Shown piece after piece: positions 36,681 to 45,493 of a stretch of DNA of 64,000 nucleotides. The notes beneath the pieces were generated by a model that had not been told where the DNA came from, made no database searches, and saw nothing but the letters and a program-made list of their open reading frames with translations. The translations under genes and the position numbers were made by a program. Location of the stretch: the NCBI GenBank assembly GCA_904846145.1, contig CAJGZL010000001.1, positions 2,604,001-2,668,000 of the forward strand, written 5' to 3'. Positions within the stretch are counted from its first letter, which is position 1. Each line of letters opens with the position of its first letter. The stretch comes from Psychrobacter immobilis (lineage in GTDB: Bacteria > Pseudomonadota > Gammaproteobacteria > Pseudomonadales > Moraxellaceae).

Positions 36681-37970
36681 CTATTGGTTAAAATCAAAGC
36701 TGAGCGCGGGCAATACTTTGCCGCGTACTTCACCAAAGCCGATGCGAACACCGTCTTTTTCGCTATAGCCTTTCATAATCACAGTGTCACCATCTTCGAT
36801 AAAGCTACGCGTCTCGCCACCTTTGAGGGTGACAGGTTTGGTCGCATTCCATGCAATCTCAAGCATCGAACCATAAGCGTCAGGCGTAGGTCCCGAAATC
36901 GTCCCTGAACCCATCATATCGCCGACTTCTACTTTACAACCCGTAATGGTGTGATGGGTCAGTTGCTGTGCCATCGACCAATACATATATTTGAAGTTGG
37001 TCTCACAAATGACAGTAGCTTCGTCACTATTTTCAGTCAATAGCTCTACTGACAGATTGATGTCATAGCTGTTATTGGGCTCTTTCTCATCGAGGTAAGC
37101 CAGCGGCTTTGGCTCTTGGGCTGGGCATGGAGTTCTAAAAGGGGCGAAGGCATCCATAGTTACAATCCAAGGCGATACCTCAGAGGCAAAGGTTTTGGCA
37201 TTAAACGGGCCGAGCGGTACATATTCCCATTTTTGAATATCGCGAGCTGACCAGTCGTTGAGCAGTACCATGCCAAAGATATGCTCGATAGCAGCATCGA
37301 CGGCAATCGGTTGACCGATATTATTGCCTTGACCGACAACAAAAGCGGTTTCAAGCTCAAAGTCCAGGCGCTTACAGGCGGAGAATATAGGACGCGCATC
37401 AGCATTGGGTTTTAGCTGACCTGATGGGCGTACTACATCGTCCCCACTGACGATGACGGTGCTGGCACGTCCGTTATAGCCAACGGGCATTTCAGTCCAG
37501 TTCGGCAGTAGGGCGTTACTTGGATCACGGAACATAGTACCGACGTTGGTCGCGTGCTCTTTAGAAGAGTAAAAATCGGTAAAGCCAGGTACTCGTACTG
37601 GCAGATGCAGGGTGACGTCTGTTTGCTGGAATAGCGCTTTTTTCTGCAAGTCTGTATTGTCGCGTAAGCTATCACAGTCACTAGAGAGTAGGGTTTGGAT
37701 AGTTTTGCGTGCTGTCGTCCAATTATCACGGCCAGAGTCAATAAAGGCGTTCAGCGTTGACTGGTCAAAATAAGGCCCACCGTCTAGGCTCAGTAAGCCC
37801 TCCGATTCAAGCACGGATAAATCTAATACCCGCTCGCCAATAGCTACGCCTGCGCGGCGTTGACCCTCGGCCGTTTCACTAAAGATGCCATAAGGCAGGT
37901 TATGAATTGAGAAGTCAGAATCTTGAGCGACGTCGATAAAAGAGGTGAGGTTTTTGTCAATCGTTGACAT
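36681..37970 (-). CDS. fahA: Fumarylacetoacetase
   Basis: A 429-residue FAH protein, which splits fumarylacetoacetate into fumarate and acetoacetate. Family features: NLPYGIFS near the start, DFYSSKEHATNVGTMFRDP with the metal-site His region, LDFELETAFVVGQGN, LLNDWSARDIQKWEYVPLGPF, and GTISGPTPDAYGSMLEI. Length agrees with the family. It supplies the final step of tyrosine breakdown; the homogentisate dioxygenase gene is not in the window. Confidence 0.95.
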   Translation of the reverse strand: MSTIDKNLTSFIDVAQDSDFSIHNLPYGIFSETAEGQRRAGVAIGERVLDLSVLESEGLLSLDGGPYFDQSTLNAFIDSGRDNWTTARKTIQTLLSSDCDSLRDNTDLQKKALFQQTDVTLHLPVRVPGFTDFYSSKEHATNVGTMFRDPSNALLPNWTEMPVGYNGRASTVIVSGDDVVRPSGQLKPNADARPIFSACKRLDFELETAFVVGQGNNIGQPIAVDAAIEHIFGMVLLNDWSARDIQKWEYVPLGPFNAKTFASEVSPWIVTMDAFAPFRTPCPAQEPKPLAYLDEKEPNNSYDINLSVELLTENSDEATVICETNFKYMYWSMAQQLTHHTITGCKVEVGDMMGSGTISGPTPDAYGSMLEIAWNATKPVTLKGGETRSFIEDGDTVIMKGYSEKDGVRIGFGEVRGKVLPALSFDFNQ

Positions 37971-38143
37971 AGAGTGCTCCTTGCTGAATATGGATTTGAA
38001 AGTATTAAAAATAATAGGATAGTGAATTACGTTATATATAATTACTTACGTATAATGTAATTTATCAAATTGTAGATTGCAAGCACTTTTATAAATGTTG
38101 TACATAAAGCAGTCTCATAGTTGATACTAAATAAAACAGGCAC

Positions 38144-38173
38144 AAAAAAAGGCTGAGACTGGCTCAACCTTTC
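38144..38173 (-). terminator. Terminator (minus strand) for the truncated aminotransferase
   Basis: On the minus strand, AAAGGTTGAG and CTCAGCCTTT form a stem with one mismatch, a CCAGT loop and a T-run. Confidence 0.7.
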
Positions 38174-38241
38174 TAATTCATCTATATTTTGCTAAACCTT
38201 GTAACGGTTTGCTTAGGTTTTCCGTTTAATTCTCAATCTGT

Positions 38242-38359
38242 TTAGTCTTTCAATACATCCGCCATAGCATTGGCTACATAATCGATGTTATTGGTGTTCA
38301 ATCCTGCCACACACATCCGTGAGTTAGATATCATATAAATTGACCTATGCTGTCAAATC
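38242..38359 (-). pseudogene. 3' remnant of an aromatic amino acid aminotransferase gene
   Basis: The last 38 codons remain: a reading frame containing IYMISNSRMCVAGLN, then IDYVANAMADVLKD and a stop, matching the C-terminus of TyrB/AspC-type aminotransferases. The frame is cut exactly at the left tip of an IS3-family element. The product would have linked to tyrosine catabolism next door. The rest of the gene is absent from the window. Confidence 0.75.
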
Positions 38360-38386
38360 TGTAGACATTGACTTGGGAGATTTTAG

Positions 38387-39259
38387 TTACGCAGCTTGAC
38401 GATAAAAATCAAACCACACCTGTCTTGGCGTTTTATAGCCCAAACCCTTTTGGATTCTAGTCTGGTTATACTCAAGCTCAATATATTTAATGATGTCATT
38501 GATAGCTTCGAATCTCATTTTATAATCCTGATGATACACTAACTCATTTTTCAATATGCCCCAGAAACTCTCTATCGGAGCATTATCAAAGCAATTACCA
38601 CGTCTGGACATTGAACCCTTAAATTTATGCTTCTTAATGATCTTATGATAGTCATAACTACAGTACTGACTGCCTCTATCAGAATGCACAATCAGCTGTT
38701 GGTTGGGTCGTTTGTTCTTGATGGCCATATTGAGTGCACGGCAAACTAAATCTGCTGTCATACGCTTGTGGATAGCATAGCCGACCAGCTCTTTAGTGTA
38801 GAGGTCTTTAACACCTGCTAAGTATAGCCAACCCTCATCTGTCCATATGTAAGTGATGTCACTAACCCAAGCTTCGTTAGGACGACTGGTATCAAATTTT
38901 TGATCGAGCAGGTTTGGATAAATAAACTTGTTATGGTTTGAGTTGGTGGTAACTTTAAAACGCTTGTGACGACGGCAAACAATACCGTATTCTTCTTTAA
39001 TGCGTCTTACCATGTATTGACTGATATGATGGCCTTGCTCTGCAAGATGAGCATGCAATCGCTCACAGCCATAGCGCTGCTTAGTTTCATCATGAGCCAC
39101 GCGAACCAGCAGCTCACACTGGTTGCGGTGGATCTGCTGATTACTAACACCACGATTTATCCAGTTATAATAGCTTGATGGCTTGACATCTAATACGTGA
39201 CACATACAAGTGATGCTAAATATTTTCTGGTTATCCTTGATAAAGACGTACCTCATCAA
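38387..39259 (-). CDS. IS3-family transposase OrfB
   Basis: A 290-residue integrase-core protein. DDE signs: WVSDITYIW, VHSDRGSQYCSYDY and APIESFWGILKNEL. The codon at 39257-39259 is TTG; an ATG at 39256 may be used alone. In IS3 elements OrfB is normally made as an OrfAB fusion by -1 frameshifting; an A6G slippery stretch is present near the end of orfA (around 39285-39295). Confidence 0.9.
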   Translation of the reverse strand: MMRYVFIKDNQKIFSITCMCHVLDVKPSSYYNWINRGVSNQQIHRNQCELLVRVAHDETKQRYGCERLHAHLAEQGHHISQYMVRRIKEEYGIVCRRHKRFKVTTNSNHNKFIYPNLLDQKFDTSRPNEAWVSDITYIWTDEGWLYLAGVKDLYTKELVGYAIHKRMTADLVCRALNMAIKNKRPNQQLIVHSDRGSQYCSYDYHKIIKKHKFKGSMSRRGNCFDNAPIESFWGILKNELVYHQDYKMRFEAINDIIKYIELEYNQTRIQKGLGYKTPRQVWFDFYRQAA

Positions 39260-39552
39260 CTGTGCTTCGCGAAGTACGCCGTGGCCTTTTTTAGAATATC
39301 TCTCTCTTCCTGAGCAACTTTGAGATCACGTTTAAGACGTTTATTCTCTTCTAGTATAGCCATGAGCTCAGGATCATATTCTTTAGTACCGATCAGCTTG
39401 CCTTTATCAGCTTTGTTTTACCAGTTAGATAAGGTCTGCATGGCGATGCCAAGCTGCTTTGCAGTCGCTGAAACATTGCCCTTATTATCTGCTATCTTTT
39501 TAACGGCTTCAGCTTTGAATGCTGCACTATAGGTTCTGATTTTCTTAGTCAT
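39256..39552 (-). pseudogene. IS3-family orfA with an in-frame stop codon
   Basis: The 99-codon frame reads MTKKIRTYSAAFKAEAVKK, then QLGIAMQTLSNW, then TAA at 39418-39420, and continues NKADKGKLIG to KKATAYFAKHS. The helix-turn-helix is retained but the coiled-coil part and the OrfAB fusion cannot be made in full, so the element is probably not self-mobile. Confidence 0.8.
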
Positions 39553-39598
39553 GATAAACTCCTCATTGAGTCGTTAGTTTACCAAGTTTGGTTCTACA

Positions 39599-40100
39599 GT
39601 TTTTTCAGCATAGCTCACAACTGGGCGTGACGCCTAATGAAAACAATGCAGTAGAGTATTATCAAACCTTAGAAAGTGTATTTGAAGCTTTTCCTGATGA
39701 CTATCGAACGCTACATGATGAAGGATTAGCTTATTTTTATTATCAAGCGGTCAATGATTCTCCATATCTAAGTAATGCGGACTCTGAGTTAAATCTAAAT
39801 TCTTTAGAAGAAAGTTATTCGGATGACTCTATCTCAAAGCAAACCATGACTCAATTGATTGAGCAGGGTGTTGTTCGTATTGAGCCCATCGTTTATGAAG
39901 ACTTTTTACCAGTAAGCGCTGCAGGAATTTTTCAGTCTAATCTGCATGATGATAAACAAAGCAGTTATGAAAGTAATTCAAATCAAAACGAATTTGAAAA
40001 AGCACTTGGAGTACAAGTATATGATGAGTTAGCTTTGTATGCTGATCAACAAGCTAAAAGCATTCACGAATGCTTATGTAGATTAAAGTCTTCTATGTAA
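39599..40100 (+). pseudogene. 3' remnant of HglS-type 2-oxoadipate dioxygenase/decarboxylase (DUF1338)
   Basis: About 167 C-terminal residues remain in frame with the right tip of the IS3 element. The segment IEQGVVRIEPIVYEDFLPV, followed by SAAGIFQSNL, is characteristic of the DUF1338/HglS family C-terminus. HglS converts 2-oxoadipate to D-2-hydroxyglutarate in lysine breakdown. The next gene encodes a D-2-hydroxyglutarate dehydrogenase-like protein, which supports this identity. The N-terminal part with metal ligands is missing, so the fragment should be inactive. Confidence 0.75.
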
Positions 40101-40195
40101 ATACTCGGTACATATAATTTACTATTACTAGATGAGTTTCATTAATCTAGTAATAGCTTCATAAACTTAATTCATTGTATTAGGAAGTGTTTTTA

Positions 40196-41590
40196 GTGAA
40201 TAAACTTCTGAAAGTTTTAATAGATAGTCATCAGTTTGACCACAGCCAAATCAAAACTGACGCTGAGAGCCTAGAGCACTGGGGCAAAGACTGGACCAAA
40301 CACTTTGCTCCTGCTGCTTCTGCCATTGTCTTTCCCAAAACCACTGAGCAAGTACAAGCCCTCGTCTTGCTTGCCAATGAGCACAACGTGGTCTTGACCC
40401 CAAGTGGTGGTCGTACGGGTCTCTCTGCAGGCGCCGTCGCTGCTGATGGTGAAATTGTCGTTAGTATGGATAAGATGAATAGTATTGGTCAGTTTTATCC
40501 TGCTGATCGCATGGTTGAGATTGAAGCCGGCGTCATCACCCAGCAGTTGCAAGAATTCGCTGAATCAAAAGACCTCTATTACCCTGTCGACTTTGCTTCT
40601 GCAGGCTCTAGCCAAATCGGCGGTAATATCGGTACCAATGCTGGTGGTATCAAAGTGATTCGTTATGGCATGACGCGTCAATGGATCATGGGTCTGACTG
40701 TCGTAACTGGCAAAGGCGATATCCTGCATTTCAATCGCGGTATGGTCAAAAACGCGACTGGCTATGATTTACGTCAGCTATTCATCGGTAGTGAGGGTAC
40801 GCTAGGACTGATCACTCACGCCCAAGTTAAGCTTGAGCGCCAGCCACAAGACTTAAATGTCATGGTCCTCGGTATGGATAACTTTAGTGATGTCATGAAT
40901 GTACTCTCTGCCTTTCAAGCGCAAATCGATTTAATGGCATTTGAATTCTTTGATGACGTGGCGGTTGATAAGCTGATGGCACACGGTCAAGTTCAAGAGC
41001 CATTTGAATCACGTACCAAGTTTTATACCCTGCTTGAGTTTGAAGCGCCTTATGAGCCTATCATGGATAAAGCCATGGCCATCTTTGAGGATTGTATGGA
41101 GCGAGGTTGGGTCATCGATGGGGTGATGAGTCAGAGTTTAGCGCAAGTAGAAGAGCTGTGGAAGCTACGTGAGTATATCTCTGAGACCATTTCAGTATTT
41201 ACCCCGTATAAGAACGATGTATCAGTACTTATCAGCTATGTGCCTGAGTTTATCGCTGATATTGACCACATTGTCAGTAGCAACTATCCTGACTTTGAAG
41301 TATGCTGGTTCGGTCATATTGGTGATGGCAACTTGCATCTTAATATCTTGAAGCCTGAAACTTTAAGCAAGGATGACTTCTTTGCCGCTTGTCAGGTGGT
41401 GAACAAGCAGGTGTTTGAAACTGTGCGAAAGTATGGTGGTTCAGTGTCTGCTGAGCATGGCGTGGGTATGACCAAAAAGCCTTATCTAAACTATAGCCGC
41501 AGCGAGACTGAGATTGAGTATTTACGAGAGGTTAAGAAAGTCTTTGATCCGAACAATATTATGAACCGGGGCAAAATTTTTGATATGTAG
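40196..41590 (+). CDS. FAD-linked oxidoreductase, D-2-hydroxyglutarate dehydrogenase-like
   Basis: A 464-residue GlcD/D2HGDH-family flavoprotein. The FAD-binding PCMH domain has TPSGGRTGLSAGAVA, SSQIGGNIGTNAGG and the GSEGTLGLIT block; the C-terminal domain has FGHIGDGNLHLNI and GSVSAEHGVGMTKK with metal-binding His and Glu. It would oxidise D-2-hydroxyglutarate (or D-lactate/glycolate) to the 2-oxo acid. GTG 40196 was chosen because AGGAAG lies 8 nt before it. The upstream HglS remnant makes D-2-hydroxyglutarate the likeliest substrate. Confidence 0.87.
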   Translation: MNKLLKVLIDSHQFDHSQIKTDAESLEHWGKDWTKHFAPAASAIVFPKTTEQVQALVLLANEHNVVLTPSGGRTGLSAGAVAADGEIVVSMDKMNSIGQFYPADRMVEIEAGVITQQLQEFAESKDLYYPVDFASAGSSQIGGNIGTNAGGIKVIRYGMTRQWIMGLTVVTGKGDILHFNRGMVKNATGYDLRQLFIGSEGTLGLITHAQVKLERQPQDLNVMVLGMDNFSDVMNVLSAFQAQIDLMAFEFFDDVAVDKLMAHGQVQEPFESRTKFYTLLEFEAPYEPIMDKAMAIFEDCMERGWVIDGVMSQSLAQVEELWKLREYISETISVFTPYKNDVSVLISYVPEFIADIDHIVSSNYPDFEVCWFGHIGDGNLHLNILKPETLSKDDFFAACQVVNKQVFETVRKYGGSVSAEHGVGMTKKPYLNYSRSETEIEYLREVKKVFDPNNIMNRGKIFDM

Positions 41591-41622
41591 TTGTCTATTC
41601 AATATTTAAAACAATGAATAAG

Positions 41623-41679
41623 CTTCCATAAAAAAATGATGCTAAACATCATAGTTTAGCGTCATTTTTTTATGGAAAG
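41623..41679. terminator. Strong bidirectional terminator
   Basis: A long stem (CTTCCATAAAAAAATGA and its complement, with GCTAAAC/GTTTAGC inside) with A-run and T-run, 33 bases after the dehydrogenase stop. Confidence 0.85.
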
Positions 41680-41718
41680 TTCAAACTCCAGTATTGATAA
41701 TTTCATCTGAGGAAAACA

Positions 41719-41766
41719 TGAGCTATGCCTAAGAAACCTTATATCTGTTTTCTTCGGCATAGCTCA
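41719..41766. other. Long hairpin in gene-poor stretch
   Basis: TGAGCTATGCCTAAGAAA pairs with TTTCTTCGGCATAGCTCA with one mismatch around a 12-base loop. It may be a terminator for the fragment that follows on the minus strand. Confidence 0.5.
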
Positions 41767-41782
41767 ATGTATAACGCTTGGA

Positions 41783-41887
41783 TTACTTACCTACACTTGG
41801 CGCAAATCCAGTTAAGACGTCGTCCGTATAGATTTGAGTACCTTTAGCGGTATAGTCTACTGAATCAATAAGTTTTTGATAAGTTTA
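41783..41887 (-). pseudogene. C-terminal gene fragment of unknown family
   Basis: A minus-strand open stretch reads TYQKLIDSVDYTAKGTQ, then IYTDDVLTGFAPSVGK and a stop, and is closed by a stop just upstream. It looks like the last 33 codons of a lost gene; I do not recognise the family. The rest of 41888-42609, apart from the hairpin at 42028, shows no gene. Confidence 0.35.
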
Positions 41888-42027
41888 ACTTTCATATATC
41901 ACCCATGTAGCAGTACATAACCATAGTGTTAGTAGTCATCATACTTTAATTACTATAAGGGTCAAAGTATCAAGATAGGATCAAAAAAATAATTACATCA
42001 ATGCGTTCGCATAAATTTTATACAACA

Positions 42028-42080
42028 AAAAACCCTTACAAGCTAATGCCTGTAAGGGTTTGAATTTGGTGGGCCCAGTA
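42028..42080. terminator. Terminator-like hairpin followed by a tRNA 3'-end-like sequence
   Basis: AACCCTTACA and TGTAAGGGTT form a 10-bp stem with a 10-base loop and flanking A/T runs. TGGTGGGCCCAGTA follows at 42067; its complement ends GGGCCCACCA, like a tRNA 3' end, but no T-arm follows, so it is not a tRNA gene. Confidence 0.55.
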
Positions 42081-42609
42081 TCAACTGTATTACAATAACA
42101 AGATATTGATTTATATGACTTTATTTAAAATTATATTTTCTTATACCAACAGTTATACCAACAATTTAATATTGTTATTATTCAAAATCAGCATAGCAGG
42201 AAGCAAGTATATAAAAATGTTAATTTTTGTTATTAGCATAGCTTTATGGGAGTCAATGCATCTTCATACGTAAATGACCTTGCGTGACGCCATCATAGTA
42301 CAGCTTTTCCTCGATAATTTAAAGTTCACTTATTAGCACATGTTAGAATAGGTGCCATAAATTAACATCAACTTATAATTGCTTGTATGCGCTAAATGCA
42401 TTAGTCTCTCTTTCTCGTAGAATGACTAGTGGACTATGTTATTGCAAACCTTAAATTACAATATGATTCAGTGGTTGTTTGCTATTGCATCGATTAAAAG
42501 GCTTAACTTAAGCCTTTATATTTGTTGATGTATGGCATAAGTTAAAAACAGTTTGTTGACTTTATTCATGAGCATTTTATTTATTAGATTATATTATAAG
42601 GAAGTAAGA

Positions 42610-42762
42610 ATGAGCGATCCGAAAAATGATAGTAAAAATTCAAAAGGCACAATAGGATTTGGTATCGAGTCGGACAAAGGTTCATGGCCATTAAGCAATA
42701 AGGGGGAGCAACCACCACCTCCTTCTAGTCAAATGCCAGAACTTAAAAAACCTAAAAAATAG
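42610..42762 (+). CDS. Small hydrophilic protein, tandem pair member 1
   Basis: A 50-residue protein starting MSDPKNDSKNSKGTIG and ending QMPELKKPKK, with a PPPPSS run. AAGGAAG lies 6 nt before the ATG; a longer frame from 42553 lacks a site. It has no signal peptide or membrane helix. The gene 70 nt downstream encodes a protein with the same plan: Ser/Asp/Lys-rich start, Gly-containing middle, Pro-rich stretch and an LKKPKK end. Function unknown. Confidence 0.6.
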   Translation: MSDPKNDSKNSKGTIGFGIESDKGSWPLSNKGEQPPPPSSQMPELKKPKK

Positions 42763-42831
42763 CATACTTACCTCGGTAGCAGTAAACCTTAGTTATGATT
42801 ATAAACCCATCGAAACCAATAGGACAAAATT

Positions 42832-42987
42832 ATGGGAAACTCAAGTAACAATAGTTCTGATTCAGATCGTAAAATAAAATCCGATCGAGGAAGTTCTGTA
42901 AGTGGATCTTTAGGTGATGCATCAATTGGGCAAAGACCAACACCGCCAACCAGCGCGCTACCACCTCTTAAGAAACCAAAAAAATAA
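42832..42987 (+). CDS. Small hydrophilic protein, tandem pair member 2
   Basis: A 51-residue protein starting MGNSSNNSSDSDRKIKSDRG and ending SALPPLKKPKK. AGGACA precedes the ATG. Composition and the Pro-rich plus LKKPKK end match the preceding gene, so the two look like diverged duplicates. It converges with the 198-residue gene on the other strand, with only 5 bases between stops. Function unknown. Confidence 0.58.
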   Translation: MGNSSNNSSDSDRKIKSDRGSSVSGSLGDASIGQRPTPPTSALPPLKKPKK

Positions 42988-42992
42988 TACTT

Positions 42993-43589
42993 TTAATTTT
43001 TTTTAACATAGCGCATTTCTAAGAGTTTGATGTCTTCTCTAGGGAAGTAAGTAACCATACTACCAAGATCGTCTGCTAGCTTGACGTCATCCTCTTCTAC
43101 CCAATCTTCATCTTTTTTTGCAATATGCGTTACATAGAAGGCAATTCCATCGTCATCCATAGTGAAGGGCGCAAATGGCTCACCTAAAAAATCAACTGTA
43201 TTATTACAAGCATAACAAGTACCATCTTTATGGTATAGCTTGACTTGTAGTGCTCCTACTTTTTTATGTGAAGATAGCGTTTTCCATACATCTCCTAAAT
43301 TTAGAGTGTTACTCACATTTCTTTTATATAAAAAATCTCTCCACTTTCCTTCACCCCATGTCAGCCACAAGTATGCAATCAACAGCCCTGAGGGTATAGC
43401 AAAATAAGCATACGGTGAATCCCATAGCTGAACTGTTAGAGCAGTTGGCAAACCCAACACTAGTATAAGCATCCACACATCGACTAGCTTTTCAGTCTTT
43501 CTATGGTCGCGCCTAAGTAAGACATAACCGACATAGCCAGAAACTAGTGTGGCCTGTACTTGTAAAGGCAACTGTAGTAATTCTTGCAT
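42993..43589 (-). CDS. Unknown membrane-anchored protein
   Basis: A 198-residue protein of unknown function. Three hydrophobic segments occupy the first 90 residues (around VSGYVGYVLL, WMLILVLGLPTAL and YFAIPSGLLIAYLWLTW). The remaining 110 residues form a soluble, probably beta-rich domain with a CYAC motif (GTCYACNNTVDFLG) and an acidic loop (KKDEDWVEEDD). It lies in the accessory stretch between tandem small proteins and a disrupted membrane-protein gene, with a terminator upstream of it. I do not recognise the family securely. Confidence 0.65.
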   Translation of the reverse strand: MQELLQLPLQVQATLVSGYVGYVLLRRDHRKTEKLVDVWMLILVLGLPTALTVQLWDSPYAYFAIPSGLLIAYLWLTWGEGKWRDFLYKRNVSNTLNLGDVWKTLSSHKKVGALQVKLYHKDGTCYACNNTVDFLGEPFAPFTMDDDGIAFYVTHIAKKDEDWVEEDDVKLADDLGSMVTYFPREDIKLLEMRYVKKN

Positions 43590-43651
43590 AAGAATCCCCT
43601 AACATTTGACTAGCATTATTGCACATACTGAGAGTACATTTTAAATAATAA

Positions 43652-43686
43652 GAAGCCCGCTATCAGGTGCATGATAGCGGGTCTTT
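43652..43686. terminator. Intrinsic terminator between two minus-strand unknown genes
   Basis: Perfect 10-bp stem CCCGCTATCA/TGATAGCGGG with a 6-base loop; flanked by A-rich and T-rich sequence. Confidence 0.8.
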
Positions 43687-44631
43687 ATGTTTAGGTAATG
43701 GACTTAAAAAGCAAATTAGATTGGAAAGATAAGTCAAATAGCTTAAAAAAAAGTATCAAAAATTTTGAAAGCACTATACGCTATAACTATACAAATAATG
43801 CCCCTCATAATCCAATAAAGGTGAGTTTGCTTATCAATTAATAGTAAAATCTTCTTCTTTTCTATAGTCCACTTTTCGCCTAAGCTTTTAGGTAACTTAC
43901 CTTCTTTACCAAAATTATTTACTTCAGACTCGAGATGATCAAGCACAGCTTTTTGAGTAGATAATGCAAAATAGCAGATGGTCGCATATACTAGTAAAGC
44001 TAAATAGATAACTATTTCACTGCTTTTGCCTTGACCTTTTAGTATCACTGGAGCTGCTGCGGCAATAGGTAATGCAAGTATTTGTGAGAGTACCTTAGAG
44101 ATACTGTCATTGACTCGGCCAATGAATTTCTCACTATTTTCCTCAAGCTTTTGAACAAACTTTTCATACTTAAAATCTTCGAGGTAATTATCAAACTGAC
44201 CTTTAGCAGAGGTATAAAGGCGCTCAACATTTTCGATGACTTCACATATTCCGAGTGGTTCAGAGCCTGCCTGTATATCAAACAATACTGATGACAAAAT
44301 GGACTTTTTCTCATTTGAATGTCTATTGACATCACTAACATCTAACCAGTTGCAAAATTCTTCTATGACTTTCAGCTTCTTTCCTGAATTTTGAGAAAAA
44401 TCTTCCAAAATATTCTCAAAAGCAACTAGATCATTACTTACGTCATAATGAAGCTCAAACGTTTGTTTTCCGACAAAAATAATTTTTCTATTAGCATTAT
44501 CAAGATATGCTGACATACTTGCCAAACAGGATAGTAGTTTCTGTATAGAGTTATAAGCCTTGATAATATCAGGGGTAGTATCATCCTGAGAAAAGTAGTT
44601 AATATCTTCAATATAATATGGAGTTTTACTA

Positions 44632-45493
44632 GGGGCTGTATAGAATTGAGAAAACATTGAAAAAAATAAGCAACGCCTTACTCTAATGTTTACCACAACA
44701 AAGAAACAAGGCGTCACTTATGGCTCGCACCAAGCTCAACGATGAACATTGGCACAAGCTATTTATTATATTGCGACAAATTAACGTATATAACAAGCCC
44801 AATCTAAGACGTACCGTTGAAGGCATGTTGTACCGCATACGAGTAGGCTGTCCATGGCGAGACTTACCTTCTTATTTTGGTCATTGGTCTAGCATATATC
44901 ATCAATACCGTTACTGGCGTAAAACCGGTAAATGGCAAAAGCTCATGAAGATAGTCACAGCAAACTATGATAGTGAATGGTTATTTATAGACGGTAGCGT
45001 GGTCAAAGCTCATCAGCATAGTACAGGCGCAGCCAGTCATCTTGATGAGGCCATTGGTAAAAGCGTTGCAGGTAATAGCAGCAAACTGCACTTAGTGGTC
45101 GATGCTTGTGGCAACCCTATACATGTTGAGCTGTCAGGTGGGCAAGTACATGACTCTAAGATGGCAAAGGCGTTGATATTTAGCACGATTAATAACCAGA
45201 CTAAAGCGGTGATTGCAGACAGGGGCTACGATAGTAGCGATATTAGAGAGTGTATCTTCACGCACTGTGCTCAGTCAGTCATACCTGTTAAGTCGAACTC
45301 TAAAAGCTGTAACGACACACTAGATTGGTATTTGTATCGTTGCCGTCATTTGGTAGAAAACGCTTTTGCTAGATTGAAACATTTTAGGGGCATTGCCACG
45401 CGATATGATAAGCTCAAAGATAGCTATGCAGCGGCGGTAATGCTCGCTTGTGTCTTTATCTGGTTGCCCCTGATTTGAATTCTATACACACCC
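44632..45493 (+). mobile_element. IS5-family insertion sequence, 862 bp
   Basis: Tips GGGGCTGTATAGAATT and, reversed, GGGTGTGTATAGAATT match closely and are flanked by TA on both sides. Size, single gene and short duplication fit the IS427-type subgroup of IS5. Confidence 0.83.
44720..45478 (+). CDS. IS5-family transposase
   Basis: A 252-residue transposase in one frame. Typical parts: CPWRDLPSYFGHWSSIYHQYRYW, LFIDGSVVKAHQHSTGA with the first catalytic Asp, VIADRGYDSSDIR with the second, and RHLVENAFARLKHFRGIATRYDK with the Glu. It fills nearly the entire element and appears intact. A frame crossing the left tip (to 44717, minus strand) belongs to the interrupted host gene. Confidence 0.93.
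   Translation: MARTKLNDEHWHKLFIILRQINVYNKPNLRRTVEGMLYRIRVGCPWRDLPSYFGHWSSIYHQYRYWRKTGKWQKLMKIVTANYDSEWLFIDGSVVKAHQHSTGAASHLDEAIGKSVAGNSSKLHLVVDACGNPIHVELSGGQVHDSKMAKALIFSTINNQTKAVIADRGYDSSDIRECIFTHCAQSVIPVKSNSKSCNDTLDWYLYRCRHLVENAFARLKHFRGIATRYDKLKDSYAAAVMLACVFIWLPLI

Larger units (their letters stand above)
38360..39598 (-). mobile_element. IS3-family element, 1239 bp, with damaged orfA
   Basis: Tips begin TGTAGACATTGACTTGG on the left and, reversed, TGTAGAACCAAACTTGG on the right. The outer flanks (ATC and GTT) are not duplicated, and the neighbours on the two sides are remnants of unrelated genes, so a deletion or rearrangement likely followed insertion. Confidence 0.8.

Noticed and set aside
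39320..39532. 70-residue plus-strand frame
   Set aside because: Antisense to the IS3 orfA, no ribosome-binding site, no recognisable protein.
42067..42080. tRNA gene
   Set aside because: Only a 3'-end-like scrap; no cloverleaf can be drawn from the flanks.
45456..45493. Minus-strand frame from 45791 treated as a complete 111-residue gene
   Set aside because: Its last codons come from the IS5 tip; it is the 5' part of the interrupted gene.
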